Shown: positions 16,956 through 25,544, counted from the first letter of the stretch. The stretch is 64,000 nucleotides of DNA from Kiloniella laminariae DSM 19542 (GCF_000374005.1 NZ_KB893146.1:275656-339655), one strand, 5' to 3'. Numbers and translations are program-made. The notes: generated by a model from the sequence alone, not told the origin.

Positions 16956-17071
16956 GATGTTTTCCCTCTGCATGTAAAATTTGCGGTGAAATTTTCTGAT
17001 ACCGCAATAAAGCTTTTTCCATGTTAGGAAGGTATAGGCGGATATGACAAAAAAGAGGTGAAATCTGACAA

Positions 17072-18049
17072 ATGAGTAAAGAGGTTCATCTTGCTGTACT
17101 GGCGTATCCCGGGGTGATGCAATCAGCTCTTCACGGTTTGACCGAGCTTTTTGATGTAACCAACAGTCTGGTCACTGCACATCCGGATTCTGACTGGCCG
17201 ATCTTTCGCTGTAGGATACAGAATGTCGAACCGGCTTTGTCAGAAGTAAAATCTGGGCAGGAAAAAACAATCGACCAGGCCTCTGAAGAGATCGCGGCTT
17301 ATGATGTGGTTATTCTGCCGCCCCGCACGACAAAGACGGACTGGAATCCCGGGGATGGAAACTGTCGAAACTGGCTTCAAGAACAACATGGCAAGGGCGC
17401 TATTTTAGCCTCAGCCTGTGCAGGAGCGTTTCTTCTGGCTGATGCTGGTCTGCTCAGGGGTCGTCGGGTGACAACCCATTGGGGGCTGGCAGAGGAGTTC
17501 CGAGAGCTCTATCCTGAAATTAACCTGTGTGAGCAGGAACTGTTACTGGATGAAGGCGATATCATTACTGCTGGCGGGATGATGGCCTGGATGGATCTGG
17601 CTTTGCGACTGGTGGAGCGTTTTGCCAGCCCTTTTCTTTCTCTGGAATTGGGTAAATATTTTCTGGTTGATACAGGGCAGCGGGATCAGCGGTGCTATCA
17701 GAACTTTTCTCCGAAATTCTCTCACGGCGACCAGGAGGTATTGAACCTGCAGCGCTGGTTGCAGGCGAACTGGAACGAGGGCGTCGACATTGGTGAAATG
17801 GCAAGGATTGCCCAGATGGGCGAACGTACATTGCAGCGCCGTTTTACCAAGGCAACAGGCCTTTCCCCCTCAATCTACGTAATGGAGTTGAGGTTGCAAA
17901 AGGCACGGGAATACCTTGAGGTCAGCCGTATGACAGTTGATGAAATCGTCTGGAAGGTTGGATATGAAGACCAGAGTTCATTTCGCAAGCTGTTTAAACG
18001 TGAAACAGGCTTGACGCCAAGTGAATACCGAAAGCGTTTTTCAAGATAA
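17072..18049 (+). CDS. GlxA family transcriptional regulator (DJ-1/PfpI domain plus AraC HTH)
   Basis: The 325-residue protein has an N-terminal DJ-1/PfpI amidotransferase-like domain with Cys116 in ILASACAGAFLLADAGLL and the TTHWGLAEEF segment. A C-terminal AraC-type double HTH follows (about 222-322: IGEMARIAQMGERTLQRRF and VDEIVWKVGYEDQSSFRKLF, ending GLTPSEYRKRF). The domain order is that of GlxA/FtrA-type regulators, many of which sense amino-group compounds such as carnitine or betaine derivatives. It is divergent from the cysteine hydrolase, its likely target. The next gene on the same strand, a glycosyltransferase, begins about 100 bp downstream and appears unrelated. Confidence 0.9.
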   Translation: MSKEVHLAVLAYPGVMQSALHGLTELFDVTNSLVTAHPDSDWPIFRCRIQNVEPALSEVKSGQEKTIDQASEEIAAYDVVILPPRTTKTDWNPGDGNCRNWLQEQHGKGAILASACAGAFLLADAGLLRGRRVTTHWGLAEEFRELYPEINLCEQELLLDEGDIITAGGMMAWMDLALRLVERFASPFLSLELGKYFLVDTGQRDQRCYQNFSPKFSHGDQEVLNLQRWLQANWNEGVDIGEMARIAQMGERTLQRRFTKATGLSPSIYVMELRLQKAREYLEVSRMTVDEIVWKVGYEDQSSFRKLFKRETGLTPSEYRKRFSR

Positions 18050-18152
18050 GTCCGCCATATTGTAAATACAGACAAATAGGGGAATAGTCTTGCTATCGCA
18101 GGGCAAGGTTTCTAAATTGGCGCTCAACTTTATTTCGGATCTTTTTAAGACT

Positions 18153-19058
18153 ATGGCAAGCAAAGACATCTGGTCCCGATTGACTGTGCTGACTGTCACC
18201 CACAATGGGGGGGAGGTGGTTGGCAATATGTTGAAAACTATACCAGCTCAAGCTTCATTGATTGTGGTAGATAATGCTTCGACTGACGATACTCTTGATA
18301 TCGTGCGATCATTAGCGCCAAAGGCGAAGTTGATCTGCAATGAAATCGGCCTTGGTTATGGCAACGGGATGAATTGTGGTCTCCAGGTCGTAGAAACCGA
18401 GTTTGCCTTGCTGGTAAATCCTGATTCAGTTCTGACAGAAGAAGCAATCACGGCTTTGATCGAGGCGGCGGACCGTTTCCCGGAAGGCGGTCTTTTCGGG
18501 CCGACTGTTCTCAACCCTGATGGTTCCATCGAGCTTTCGCATGATGTAAACATGTTTGCCCGTTCTGCTCTTGGGAAAAGAGTAGGGGAAGTTTCTCCCG
18601 AAGGGCCAATCAGTGCAGATTTTGTTTCTGGCGCTGTGGTGCTGTTGCGTATGGCTGCAGGTCGTGAAGTTGGTTTCTTTGATCCGGAAATTTTTCTTTA
18701 TTATGAGGATGATGATATTTGTACCCGCCTTCGTCAGGCGGGGCATAGTGTTATTCTGGTTCCTTCGGCGGTGATTACGCATATCGGCGGTGGGTCGGTG
18801 CGACCAAATCAGGCGTATTATTGGGAAAAATTCTGGCATATTTCCTGGTCCCGGCTTTATTTCGAGAAAAAATATCATGGAACCAGCTCTGCCCGGCGGT
18901 TAGGCTGGCGTTATGCCTTACGGTATGCATTGAAAGCAGTTGGCTACATGCTGGTCTGGAATAAAACCAAAGCCTGGAGAGATGCTGCCCGCTGTGCAGG
19001 TGCTCTTGGTTTTCTGTTTGGTAAGCGGGCCTCGGTCATGCCAGTGGCTACAGCTTGA
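18153..19058 (+). CDS. Glycosyltransferase family 2
   Basis: The ATG at 18153 gives 301 residues; the frame continues upstream to a TTG at 18090, which would add 21 residues. GT-A features include the nucleotide-binding segment LTVLTVTHNGGEVVGNML, VDNASTDDTLDI, a VNPDSVLTEEA DXD-like site and SGAVVLLRMAAGREVGFFDPEIFLYYEDDDICTR, typical of rhamnosyltransferase-like GT2 enzymes (WbbL group). It probably transfers a deoxysugar in O-antigen or capsule assembly. It heads a six-gene operon whose other members make a CDP-deoxysugar, so that sugar is its likely donor. Confidence 0.85.
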   Translation: MASKDIWSRLTVLTVTHNGGEVVGNMLKTIPAQASLIVVDNASTDDTLDIVRSLAPKAKLICNEIGLGYGNGMNCGLQVVETEFALLVNPDSVLTEEAITALIEAADRFPEGGLFGPTVLNPDGSIELSHDVNMFARSALGKRVGEVSPEGPISADFVSGAVVLLRMAAGREVGFFDPEIFLYYEDDDICTRLRQAGHSVILVPSAVITHIGGGSVRPNQAYYWEKFWHISWSRLYFEKKYHGTSSARRLGWRYALRYALKAVGYMLVWNKTKAWRDAARCAGALGFLFGKRASVMPVATA

Positions 19059-19078
19059 TAAAAAGAAAGTAAGTGACA

Positions 19079-19849
19079 ATGAAAGCAGTGATCCTTGCGG
19101 GTGGACTGGGAAGCCGGATTTCAGAAGAGACAGATCTGAAACCCAAACCGATGGTCGAGATTGGCGGCATGCCTATTCTCTGGCATATCATGAAAATTTA
19201 CAGCAGCAACGGGATCAATGAATTTGTCATATGCCTTGGTTACAAGGGCTATGTGATCAAGGAATATTTTGCCAACTATTTCCTGCACAATGCGGATGTG
19301 ACGATTGATCTGGCCAATAACCAGCTGGAATATCACGCGTCAAAAGCTGAATCCTGGAAAATCTCATTGGTTGATACAGGCCCGATGACCCAGACGGGGG
19401 GGCGTGTCCGCCGTGTTGCGCCGTATCTGGACAAGGACGAACCTTTCTGTCTGACTTACGGAGACGGTGTCGGAAACGTGAATGTGCGTGAGGCTATTGC
19501 CCTGCATAAAAAATCCGGCCGCAAGGCGACGATGACCGTTGTCACTCCTCCCGGCCGTTTCGGTGCTGCGATTATTGAGGGAGACGGGGTTTCGGCTTTT
19601 ACAGAAAAACCGCACGGGGAACAGGGCCGGATCAATGCGGGATATTTTGTCTGTGATCCGTCGGTTATCGACCTGATTGATGGGGACACAACAGTCTGGG
19701 AGAAAGAACCACTGCAGAAGCTGGCGGCACAGGGCGAACTGACGGCTTACAGCCATGACGGTTTCTGGCAACCGATGGATACCCTGCGAGAGAAAAACGA
19801 GCTGGAAGCTTTGTGGGCCAGCGGGAAAGCTCCTTGGAAGATCTGGTGA
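19079..19849 (+). CDS. rfbF: Glucose-1-phosphate cytidylyltransferase
   Basis: It makes CDP-glucose from CTP and glucose-1-phosphate. The 256-residue product starts with the nucleotidyltransferase signature MKAVILAGGLGSRISEETDLKPKPM and continues with the RfbF-type segments VICLGYKGYVIKEYF, CLTYGDGVGNVN and GRINAGYFVCDPSV. The end is HDGFWQPMDTLREKNELE. The ATG at 19079 is preferred to a GTG two codons earlier; AAAGAAAG precedes it. It lies 20 bp after the glycosyltransferase. It feeds CDP-glucose to rfbG directly downstream. Confidence 0.95.
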   Translation: MKAVILAGGLGSRISEETDLKPKPMVEIGGMPILWHIMKIYSSNGINEFVICLGYKGYVIKEYFANYFLHNADVTIDLANNQLEYHASKAESWKISLVDTGPMTQTGGRVRRVAPYLDKDEPFCLTYGDGVGNVNVREAIALHKKSGRKATMTVVTPPGRFGAAIIEGDGVSAFTEKPHGEQGRINAGYFVCDPSVIDLIDGDTTVWEKEPLQKLAAQGELTAYSHDGFWQPMDTLREKNELEALWASGKAPWKIW

Positions 19850-19877
19850 TTATCATCTTGATGACAGCGAGGATTTG

Positions 19878-20936
19878 ATGGGGCTGAATCCCGATTTTTG
19901 GCGCGGCAAACGCGTTCTGCTGACCGGGCATACGGGTTTTAAGGGGGCTTGGCTAAACCAGTGGCTTCGTTTGATGGGGGCGGATGTTCTTGGATTTTCC
20001 CTTGCACCGGAAACCAATCCCAATCTACATGATTTGCTTGACCTCTCTGAGGAGAAAAGCTGCATTGGGGATCTTCGTGATCTTCGCATGGTCAAATCAG
20101 TCGTTGCACAACATCAGCCACAAATTGTTCTGCATCTTGCGGCACAGGCGCTGGTGCGCAGAAGTTATCGGGATCCACTGGAAAGTTTCTCGACGAATGT
20201 GATGGGCACAGCCAATCTGCTGGAGGCTTTGCGCGACTGTCCTTCGCTTGAAGCGGTTCTGGTCGTCACGAGTGACAAGGCTTATGAGAACGACGAGCGT
20301 GCTGTCCCTTTCCGTGAGGGTGACGCATTGGGAGGGAAGGATCCCTACAGTGCGTCAAAAGGCTGTCAGGAGATCATCACGCATAGCTACGCTCGCAGTT
20401 TCTTTTCAGGCAAATCCATTCCGGTGGGAACCGCCCGTGCAGGCAACGTTATCGGAGGAGGTGACTGGTCTGATGATCGTTTGATGACAGATGTGATCGC
20501 GGCTCTATACAACGGAAAAGACATTATCCTGCGCAATCCCCTGGCAACCAGACCCTGGCAACATGTGTTGGAACCGCTGGGCGGTTATCTGCTTTTTGCG
20601 CAGAAGCTTGCGAAGAAAGAAGTTAATCTTCCGGCTGTTAATTTCGGGCCAGAGGGTTCTGCCACTGTTCAAGCTGTTGTTGAAAAAATTTGCTGCCTCT
20701 GGGGTGGTGGTAGCCGCTGGGTGCAGGATGAGGCCGAACAGCCTGCGGAAGCCCATGCTTTGGCGCTGGATGTGAACCTTGCAGCTGAAAAATTGGGCTG
20801 GCGACCTTTATTGGGGTTTGAGGAAACGCTGCAGTGGATTGTTTCCTGGCACAAGACACATAAAGATGGCGGGGATGTCAAAAAAATGACCCTTGCGCAA
20901 ATTTCTACCTTTCAAAGCTTACTGGCGGGATCATGA
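19878..20936 (+). CDS. rfbG: CDP-glucose 4,6-dehydratase
   Basis: It converts CDP-glucose to CDP-4-keto-6-deoxyglucose using bound NAD+. The product has 352 residues from ATG 19878, preceded by GAGG with seven-base spacing; the open frame before that overlaps rfbF and is not coding. This extended SDR has the Rossmann motif LTGHTGFKGAWLN and the active-site Tyr-x3-Lys (DPYSASKGCQE) with the TSDKAYEN element typical of RfbG. The NVIGGGDWSDDRL stretch is also characteristic. It overlaps the next gene by four bases (ATGA). Confidence 0.95.
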   Translation: MGLNPDFWRGKRVLLTGHTGFKGAWLNQWLRLMGADVLGFSLAPETNPNLHDLLDLSEEKSCIGDLRDLRMVKSVVAQHQPQIVLHLAAQALVRRSYRDPLESFSTNVMGTANLLEALRDCPSLEAVLVVTSDKAYENDERAVPFREGDALGGKDPYSASKGCQEIITHSYARSFFSGKSIPVGTARAGNVIGGGDWSDDRLMTDVIAALYNGKDIILRNPLATRPWQHVLEPLGGYLLFAQKLAKKEVNLPAVNFGPEGSATVQAVVEKICCLWGGGSRWVQDEAEQPAEAHALALDVNLAAEKLGWRPLLGFEETLQWIVSWHKTHKDGGDVKKMTLAQISTFQSLLAGS

Positions 20937-22165
20937 GCAGTCTACATTGCCGTTCTTGTGGAACGGAACTTAAACACACTTTTCTGGATCTCGGGCAGAC
21001 CCCGCTGGCGAATTCTTACATAAAAAAAGAAAATGAAAAAACGGCTGAAAAACAGTATCCGCTACACGCACGGGTCTGCCATAGCTGTTTTCTGGTTCAG
21101 GTCGAGGACGTGGTACCTCCAGAGGATATCTTTTCCGATTACGCCTATTTCTCGTCCTACGCATCAAGTTGGGTTGAGCATGCAAAAAGCTATGCAGACA
21201 ATGCAATCAGGCGGTTCGATCTGACTGAGAAGAGCTTTGTCGTTGAGGTTGCCTCGAACGATGGCTATCTGCTCCAGCATTTTGTAAAGCAGTCAATCCC
21301 GGTTCTGGGGGTTGAGCCTGCAGCGAATGTAGCGGTGGAAGCACGTAAAAAATCAGTACCAACTACGGTTGCCTTCTTTGGTCGGGAAACCGCTCTGAAG
21401 GTGCGCGCGGATCACGGACCTGCCGATCTGATGGCCGCAAACAACGTCCTGGCACATGTTCCCGATATCAATGACTTTGTAGCCGGATTTGAGACTCTGC
21501 TCAGTGATAAAGGGGTTGTCAGCTTTGAATTTCCAAGTTTGCTCAAACTGATCGAGAATGTCCAGTTTGATACGATTTATCATGAGCATTTTTCCTATCT
21601 CTCGCTCTTTGCGATTGAGAAATGTTTCTCGCGCAATGGACTGAAGGTCTTTGATGTTGAAGAGCTCTCCACACATGGCGGTTCCTACAGGGTTTGGGCC
21701 TGCAAGAGGGATGCAGATCGGGCAGAGACAGAACAGCTGGTGAAAACCAGACAGGGTGAACAACTTGCCAAACTTGATTCTCTTGCCGGATATCAGAACT
21801 TTGAGCCCCGGGTACAGAAATTGCGCGACGATTTATTGATTTTTCTCAAGCAGGCTAAAGCAGATGGTAAACGGGTCATCGGTTATGGTGCTGCAGCCAA
21901 GGGAAACACACTTCTAAATTACTGCGGGATTGATTCGGAGTTGATTTCGCATGTGGCTGACTTGAATCCTCACAAGCAGAATACCCTGCTTCCGGGCAGC
22001 CGGATTCCTGTGATTTCCCCGGACGAAATTTCTAATCTCAAGCCTGATTACATTCTTATTCTGCCGTGGAATCTCAAAGTGGAAATTTCGAGCTCTCTAG
22101 CTTACGTCCGGGACTGGGGTTGTCACTTTGTCATTCCTGTACCATCGACCGAGGTTCTTGCGTGA
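20933..22165 (+). CDS. NDP-hexose C-methyltransferase (class I SAM-dependent)
   Basis: The 410-residue protein has the three-part layout of sugar C-methyltransferases (TylC3/MtmC-like): an N-terminal zinc-binding part (CRSCGTEL and CHSCFLVQ), a SAM-binding domain (VVEVASNDGYLLQHFV, then ANNVLAHVPDINDFV) and a C-terminal domain with VIGYGAAAKGNTLLNYCGI. Such enzymes methylate C-3 of 4-keto-6-deoxy NDP-sugars. Coupled by 4-bp overlap to rfbG and by GTGA overlap to the epimerase, it most likely acts on CDP-4-keto-6-deoxyglucose. The presence of YHEHFSYLSLF, with the conserved tyrosine and histidines of the active site, supports catalytic competence. Confidence 0.88.
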   Translation: MSSLHCRSCGTELKHTFLDLGQTPLANSYIKKENEKTAEKQYPLHARVCHSCFLVQVEDVVPPEDIFSDYAYFSSYASSWVEHAKSYADNAIRRFDLTEKSFVVEVASNDGYLLQHFVKQSIPVLGVEPAANVAVEARKKSVPTTVAFFGRETALKVRADHGPADLMAANNVLAHVPDINDFVAGFETLLSDKGVVSFEFPSLLKLIENVQFDTIYHEHFSYLSLFAIEKCFSRNGLKVFDVEELSTHGGSYRVWACKRDADRAETEQLVKTRQGEQLAKLDSLAGYQNFEPRVQKLRDDLLIFLKQAKADGKRVIGYGAAAKGNTLLNYCGIDSELISHVADLNPHKQNTLLPGSRIPVISPDEISNLKPDYILILPWNLKVEISSSLAYVRDWGCHFVIPVPSTEVLA

Positions 22166-22695
22166 AGTTTCTCTCCACAGATATCAAAGGCCTGTTCCTC
22201 TGCGAACTGGAGCCGATAAGTGATGAGAGAGGTTTTTTTTCACGCGCCTTCTGTGGCAAGGAATTTTCAGAAAAGGCGACCGACTTTACCGTGTCCCAAA
22301 TCAACCTTTCTGGCAATGTGAACCGGGGAACACTCCGGGGATTGCATTATCAGGGAGTACCTGTCCCCGACCCCAAGGTGGTTCGCTGCATTCGTGGCGC
22401 GGTCTGGGATGTGGTGGTTGATTTGCGCCAGAATTCGCCGAGCTATCTCAAGTGGATCGGGGCAGAACTTACGGCTGACAACCGCAAGGCCTTTGTGATT
22501 CCCGGCGGCTGTGCACACGGTTTTCTGACTCTCGAAGATAACAGTGAACTGCTCTACCTGATGGGGGCAGATTTTGTTCCAGAACTGGCCCGAGGCCAAC
22601 GCTGGGATGACCCCGCCTTTGGGATTGAATGGCCGGAAAAACCGCTGGTGATTAGTGAGCGCGATGCAAATTACCCGGATTATGTTCTGCCATGA
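22162..22695 (+). CDS. rfbC: dTDP-4-dehydrorhamnose 3,5-epimerase family protein
   Basis: GTG at 22162, overlapping the stop of the methyltransferase gene (GTGA), gives 177 residues; the longer open frame upstream is out of family. It is a cupin of the RmlC type with GTLRGLHYQ (catalytic His), KVVRCIRGAVWDVVVDLR and FVIPGGCAHGFLTL. In this operon the substrate would be a CDP-bound, probably C-3-methylated 4-keto sugar, so it may act as a 5-epimerase or 3-epimerase only. The gene symbol reflects the family and is not proof of a dTDP substrate. Confidence 0.85.
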   Translation: MKFLSTDIKGLFLCELEPISDERGFFSRAFCGKEFSEKATDFTVSQINLSGNVNRGTLRGLHYQGVPVPDPKVVRCIRGAVWDVVVDLRQNSPSYLKWIGAELTADNRKAFVIPGGCAHGFLTLEDNSELLYLMGADFVPELARGQRWDDPAFGIEWPEKPLVISERDANYPDYVLP

Positions 22696-23615
22696 GCAGG
22701 ATCCTTGTAACAGGTGGCAATGGATTTATCGGCCAGCACAGTGTTACAGCCCTGCAAACCGCAGGGCACGAAGTAATTCGGCTTCTACGAAACGCACCCA
22801 GTCCTGCTGATGAGAAAACGGGCTGCATCATTGTCGGAGATTTGCTCCGTGACGGTGAGCCGGAACGGATCGCCCGTGATGTCAGAGCAGATCTGCTGGT
22901 GCACCTGGCCTGGGAAACGGAACACGGTCAGTTCTGGCACGCCGAAATCAACAGGCGCTGGGAAACCCAGTCGGTCCGTCTTGTCGAGGCTTTCTGGAAT
23001 TCAGGGGGGATAAAAGCGGTTTGTGCCGGCACCTGTGCTGAATATGACTGGAACGCCCTTGGGCCAAATAAGGATCTCGATGAAGAGGACTCTTCCCTTG
23101 TTCCTGCGACGCTCTATGGGCAGAGCAAGTTTTCCTGTTTTAAGACTCTGAACGACAAAAGTGTTGCGGGTGCTGGAGCATTGGCATGGGGGCGGGTTTT
23201 CTTGTTATTTGGACGAGGAGAAACCCCGGGCCGTTTCATTCCTTCTATAATGCGGGCCTTGCTCGCGAACAAGGAAGCGCCCATGTCTTCGGGGAAGCAG
23301 GTGCGTGATTTTCTTGACAGCAGGGATGTCGGTGCAGCTTTTGCGGCGCTTGCTTTATCCGAAGTAGAAGGTGCGGTGAATATCTCGTCAGGAGAGGGAC
23401 GGAGCCTTCTGTCAGTTGCCCGGATGATTGCAGACAAACTTGGCAACCGGGATTTGCTACGACCAGGTACTTATCCTGACCGGGAAGGCGAACCGCATCG
23501 TCTGGTGGGATGTAATAAAAAACTGATAGGTGAAGTCGGCTTTAGCTCCCGATATTCACTTGAGCAGGGGCTTGATCATAGCCTTTCCTACTGGAAGCAT
23601 CAGATGGATTTATAA
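22692..23615 (+). CDS. NAD-dependent epimerase/dehydratase (probable 4-ketoreductase of the CDP-sugar pathway)
   Basis: The 307-residue extended SDR has ILVTGGNGFIGQHSV at the N-terminus and the catalytic Tyr-x3-Lys in ATLYGQSKFSCF, preceded by AGTCAEYDW as the serine/threonine position. It overlaps the epimerase gene by ATGA and is the last gene before a terminator. Final steps of such pathways need a C-4 ketoreductase, and this is the only candidate in the operon. That role is inferred from position. Confidence 0.82.
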   Translation: MSRILVTGGNGFIGQHSVTALQTAGHEVIRLLRNAPSPADEKTGCIIVGDLLRDGEPERIARDVRADLLVHLAWETEHGQFWHAEINRRWETQSVRLVEAFWNSGGIKAVCAGTCAEYDWNALGPNKDLDEEDSSLVPATLYGQSKFSCFKTLNDKSVAGAGALAWGRVFLLFGRGETPGRFIPSIMRALLANKEAPMSSGKQVRDFLDSRDVGAAFAALALSEVEGAVNISSGEGRSLLSVARMIADKLGNRDLLRPGTYPDREGEPHRLVGCNKKLIGEVGFSSRYSLEQGLDHSLSYWKHQMDL

Positions 23616-23670
23616 AGGCAAAATTTATCTGCTAGTCGAAACGATCTCTGATTTTCGATTAAATAAAAAA

Positions 23671-23698
23671 ACCCGGCTCGTTCAGAGCCGGGTTTTTT
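23671..23698. terminator. Bidirectional terminator after the CDP-sugar operon
   Basis: ACCCGGCTC (23671-23679) pairs with GAGCCGGGT (23685-23693) around GTTCA, flanked by an A-run on the left and a T-run on the right. It serves both the operon and the convergent aldehyde dehydrogenase gene. Confidence 0.9.
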
Positions 23699-23717
23699 AT
23701 TGGAACTTATCTGCCTA

Positions 23718-25109
23718 TCAGATTTTGGTACGCAGGTGGAAGGACTTTGGACGGGTCAGGTGCTCGTAGGCAACAGCTGAGAGGCTACAGCCGCGGCCGG
23801 AATTTTTGACGCCGGTCCAGGCCAGGGCGGGATCGAGATAATCACAGCGGTTCATGAACCAGGTGCCGGTTTCAATGTTGTCGCCGATGGCCAGCGCAGC
23901 CTCGACATCATTGGTCCAGATCGACGCGGTCAGGCCGAATTCGCTGTCGTTCATCAGTTTGATGGCTTCTTCGTCGGAAGAAACCTTCATCACGCCGACG
24001 ACAGGGCCAAAGCTCTCTTCATTCATGACGCGCATGGAGTGATCGACGTTCACGACCAGCTGTGGTGCAAGGTAGGGGGTTCCCTCCTTGTTTGCGGCAA
24101 AGAAACCGGGATCGATCAGGGCAGAGGCACCAGCCTTGACGGCATCGGCAACCTGGCTGCGGACAAAGTCGGCGGCACTGGTTTTGACAACTGGACCGAG
24201 GTTGGTATTGGCATCTGTCGGATTGCCGAGCTTGTACTGTTTGATGAGATCTACAGCACCGGAGACAAAATCGTCATAGACGGAGGCGTGAACGTAGATC
24301 CGCTCGATACCGCAGCAGGACTGGCCGGAGTTGAACATGGCTCCATCAACAAGGCTTTCAACAGCGTAGGCAACGTTTGCATCAGCACGAACATAACCGG
24401 GGTCTTTGCCACCAAGCTCGAGACCTGTTGCGATGAAGCGTCCGGATGCGGCTTTCTGGATCGCATGACCTGCGGGCACGGAACCGGTGAAGTTGACAAA
24501 ATCAACACCATCCGTGCCGATCAGGCGGGCAGCGCCATCGTGGCTCATATGCAGATGCTGGAATACGCCATCCGGCAAACCCGCAGCTTTGAAGGCTTCG
24601 GTAAAGCGTTCGGCGCAAAGCGGGGTCTGGGCCGCGTGTTTCAGGAGCACTGTGTTGCCGGAAAGCAGGGCAGGAACAATACAGTTGACCGCGGTCATCA
24701 GCGGGAAGTTCCAGGGGGCAACGACGAAGACAACGCCCAGTGCTTCCTTGCGGATGAAGCGGGTGAAGCCTTCTTTGTCGCCCACATTCCGGTCAGCAAG
24801 GGATTCCGGGGCGATCTGGATCATGTAGCGGGCGCGTTCCTCGAAACCGCGAATTTCACCGGGGGACTGGGAAATCGGGCGGCCGATCTGCCAGGTGATC
24901 TCCTCGGCAATCGCGGCGCTATTGGCGACAAAGTAATCGACGGCCTTGCTGATCAGGGCCTGTTTCTCGCTCAAAGGAACCTTGCGCCAGCTTTTCTGGG
25001 CGGCGACAGATTTGTCCAGGGCGGCCTGGATGTCACGGTCACTGGCCAGTGGACGTTCCACATAAACGGAACCGTCAACAGGTGAGATGCATTTTAAAAT
25101 TTCGCTCAT
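23718..25109 (-). CDS. Aldehyde dehydrogenase family protein
   Basis: The ATG at 25109, preceded by AAGGAG, gives 463 residues; the upstream extension is not family-like. NAD(P)-dependent ALDH motifs are present: VVAPWNFPLMTAVN, FTGSVPAGHAIQ, catalytic Glu231 (ELGGKDP), and catalytic Cys265 in FNSGQSCC, followed by the C-terminal NEESFGPVVGV. The subgroup looks like the short gamma-aminobutyraldehyde/succinate-semialdehyde type, but the substrate cannot be fixed. It is a single gene. Its 435-bp upstream region is unusually rich in repeats and palindromes, described separately. Confidence 0.9.
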   Translation of the reverse strand: MSEILKCISPVDGSVYVERPLASDRDIQAALDKSVAAQKSWRKVPLSEKQALISKAVDYFVANSAAIAEEITWQIGRPISQSPGEIRGFEERARYMIQIAPESLADRNVGDKEGFTRFIRKEALGVVFVVAPWNFPLMTAVNCIVPALLSGNTVLLKHAAQTPLCAERFTEAFKAAGLPDGVFQHLHMSHDGAARLIGTDGVDFVNFTGSVPAGHAIQKAASGRFIATGLELGGKDPGYVRADANVAYAVESLVDGAMFNSGQSCCGIERIYVHASVYDDFVSGAVDLIKQYKLGNPTDANTNLGPVVKTSAADFVRSQVADAVKAGASALIDPGFFAANKEGTPYLAPQLVVNVDHSMRVMNEESFGPVVGVMKVSSDEEAIKLMNDSEFGLTASIWTNDVEAALAIGDNIETGTWFMNRCDYLDPALAWTGVKNSGRGCSLSAVAYEHLTRPKSFHLRTKI

Positions 25110-25303
25110 GGAAGGGGCTCTCCTTGGTGTTGTGGAGTGTTTTTGTGCGATAGTCTTAAACTGAAGCAGAGAAGGCGACAAGAGAGGCAGAAGGAAGCCC
25201 AGCTATGCAAATTATGCATGGCTGTAAGCGAAAAATGCATAGCTAGATCTTTTGCTTCTGCATCCTGGAAGAGTGACTTGTTCTTTAATTCATCTGCACT
25301 GGC

Positions 25304-25351
25304 AGGTCTACTATCCAGGTCTACTATCCAGGCTAATATCCAGGCTAATAT
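25304..25351. repeat. Short tandem repeat, 13-bp and 12-bp units
   Basis: Two exact copies of AGGTCTACTATCC (25304-25316, 25317-25329) are followed by AGGCTAATATCC (25330-25341) and AGGCTAATAT (25342-25351). The two unit types share AGG-CTA-TATCC-like spacing, so they may derive from one ancestor. Slippage could vary the copy number. Confidence 0.8.
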
Positions 25352-25352
25352 A

Positions 25353-25366
25353 TTGTACCTGTACAA
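25353..25366. promoter_or_regulatory. TTGTAC-CT-GTACAA palindrome, operator-like
   Basis: A perfect 6-bp dyad with a 2-bp centre lies directly after the tandem repeat, about 245 bp upstream of the aldehyde dehydrogenase ATG. The TTGTAC..GTACAA form resembles operators of GntR/FadR-type regulators. No such regulator is encoded nearby. Confidence 0.45.
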
Positions 25367-25484
25367 AAAAATCCTCTCGCGTCCCTAGCTTTATTTAATT
25401 AAGGACTCGTTAAGATTAAGAGAATAAACTATGTTATAACCAGATTTTTATCAGAGCACGTAGCTCAACCGCACGGATAGTCAG

Positions 25485-25505
25485 AAAGAACTGTGAAAGT
25501 TCTTT
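25485..25505 (+). promoter_or_regulatory. 5'-leader hairpin of the 25545 gene
   Basis: AAAGAACT (25485-25492) pairs with AGTTCTTT (25498-25505) around GTGAA, about 20 bp before the AGGAGGAGG ribosome-binding site. It could be an attenuator or a stability element. Confidence 0.4.
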
Positions 25506-25544
25506 TGTCAGGCGATCATGTGGGGACCTCAGGAGGAGGAAAAA

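Larger units (their letters stand above)
25110..25544. other. Repeat-rich divergent intergenic region
   Basis: No gene was found. From left to right it holds an inverted repeat of AGCTATGCA (25201-25209 and 25236-25244) with an extra ATGCAT between, a tandem repeat at 25304-25351, a TTGTAC-CT-GTACAA palindrome (25353-25366), an AT-rich promoter-like segment with GTTATAAC near 25435, and a hairpin at 25485-25505. It must contain promoters for both the aldehyde dehydrogenase gene and the divergent unrecognised gene. Confidence 0.6.

Noticed and set aside
24039..25085. Long 348-codon frame antisense to the aldehyde dehydrogenase gene
   Set aside because: It is a shadow of a clear ALDH gene; low-complexity composition and no family match.
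25455..25480. tRNA-like stretch (CACGTAGCTCAACCGC)
   Set aside because: It cannot be folded into a cloverleaf and lacks a T-arm; no tRNA gene was found in the window.
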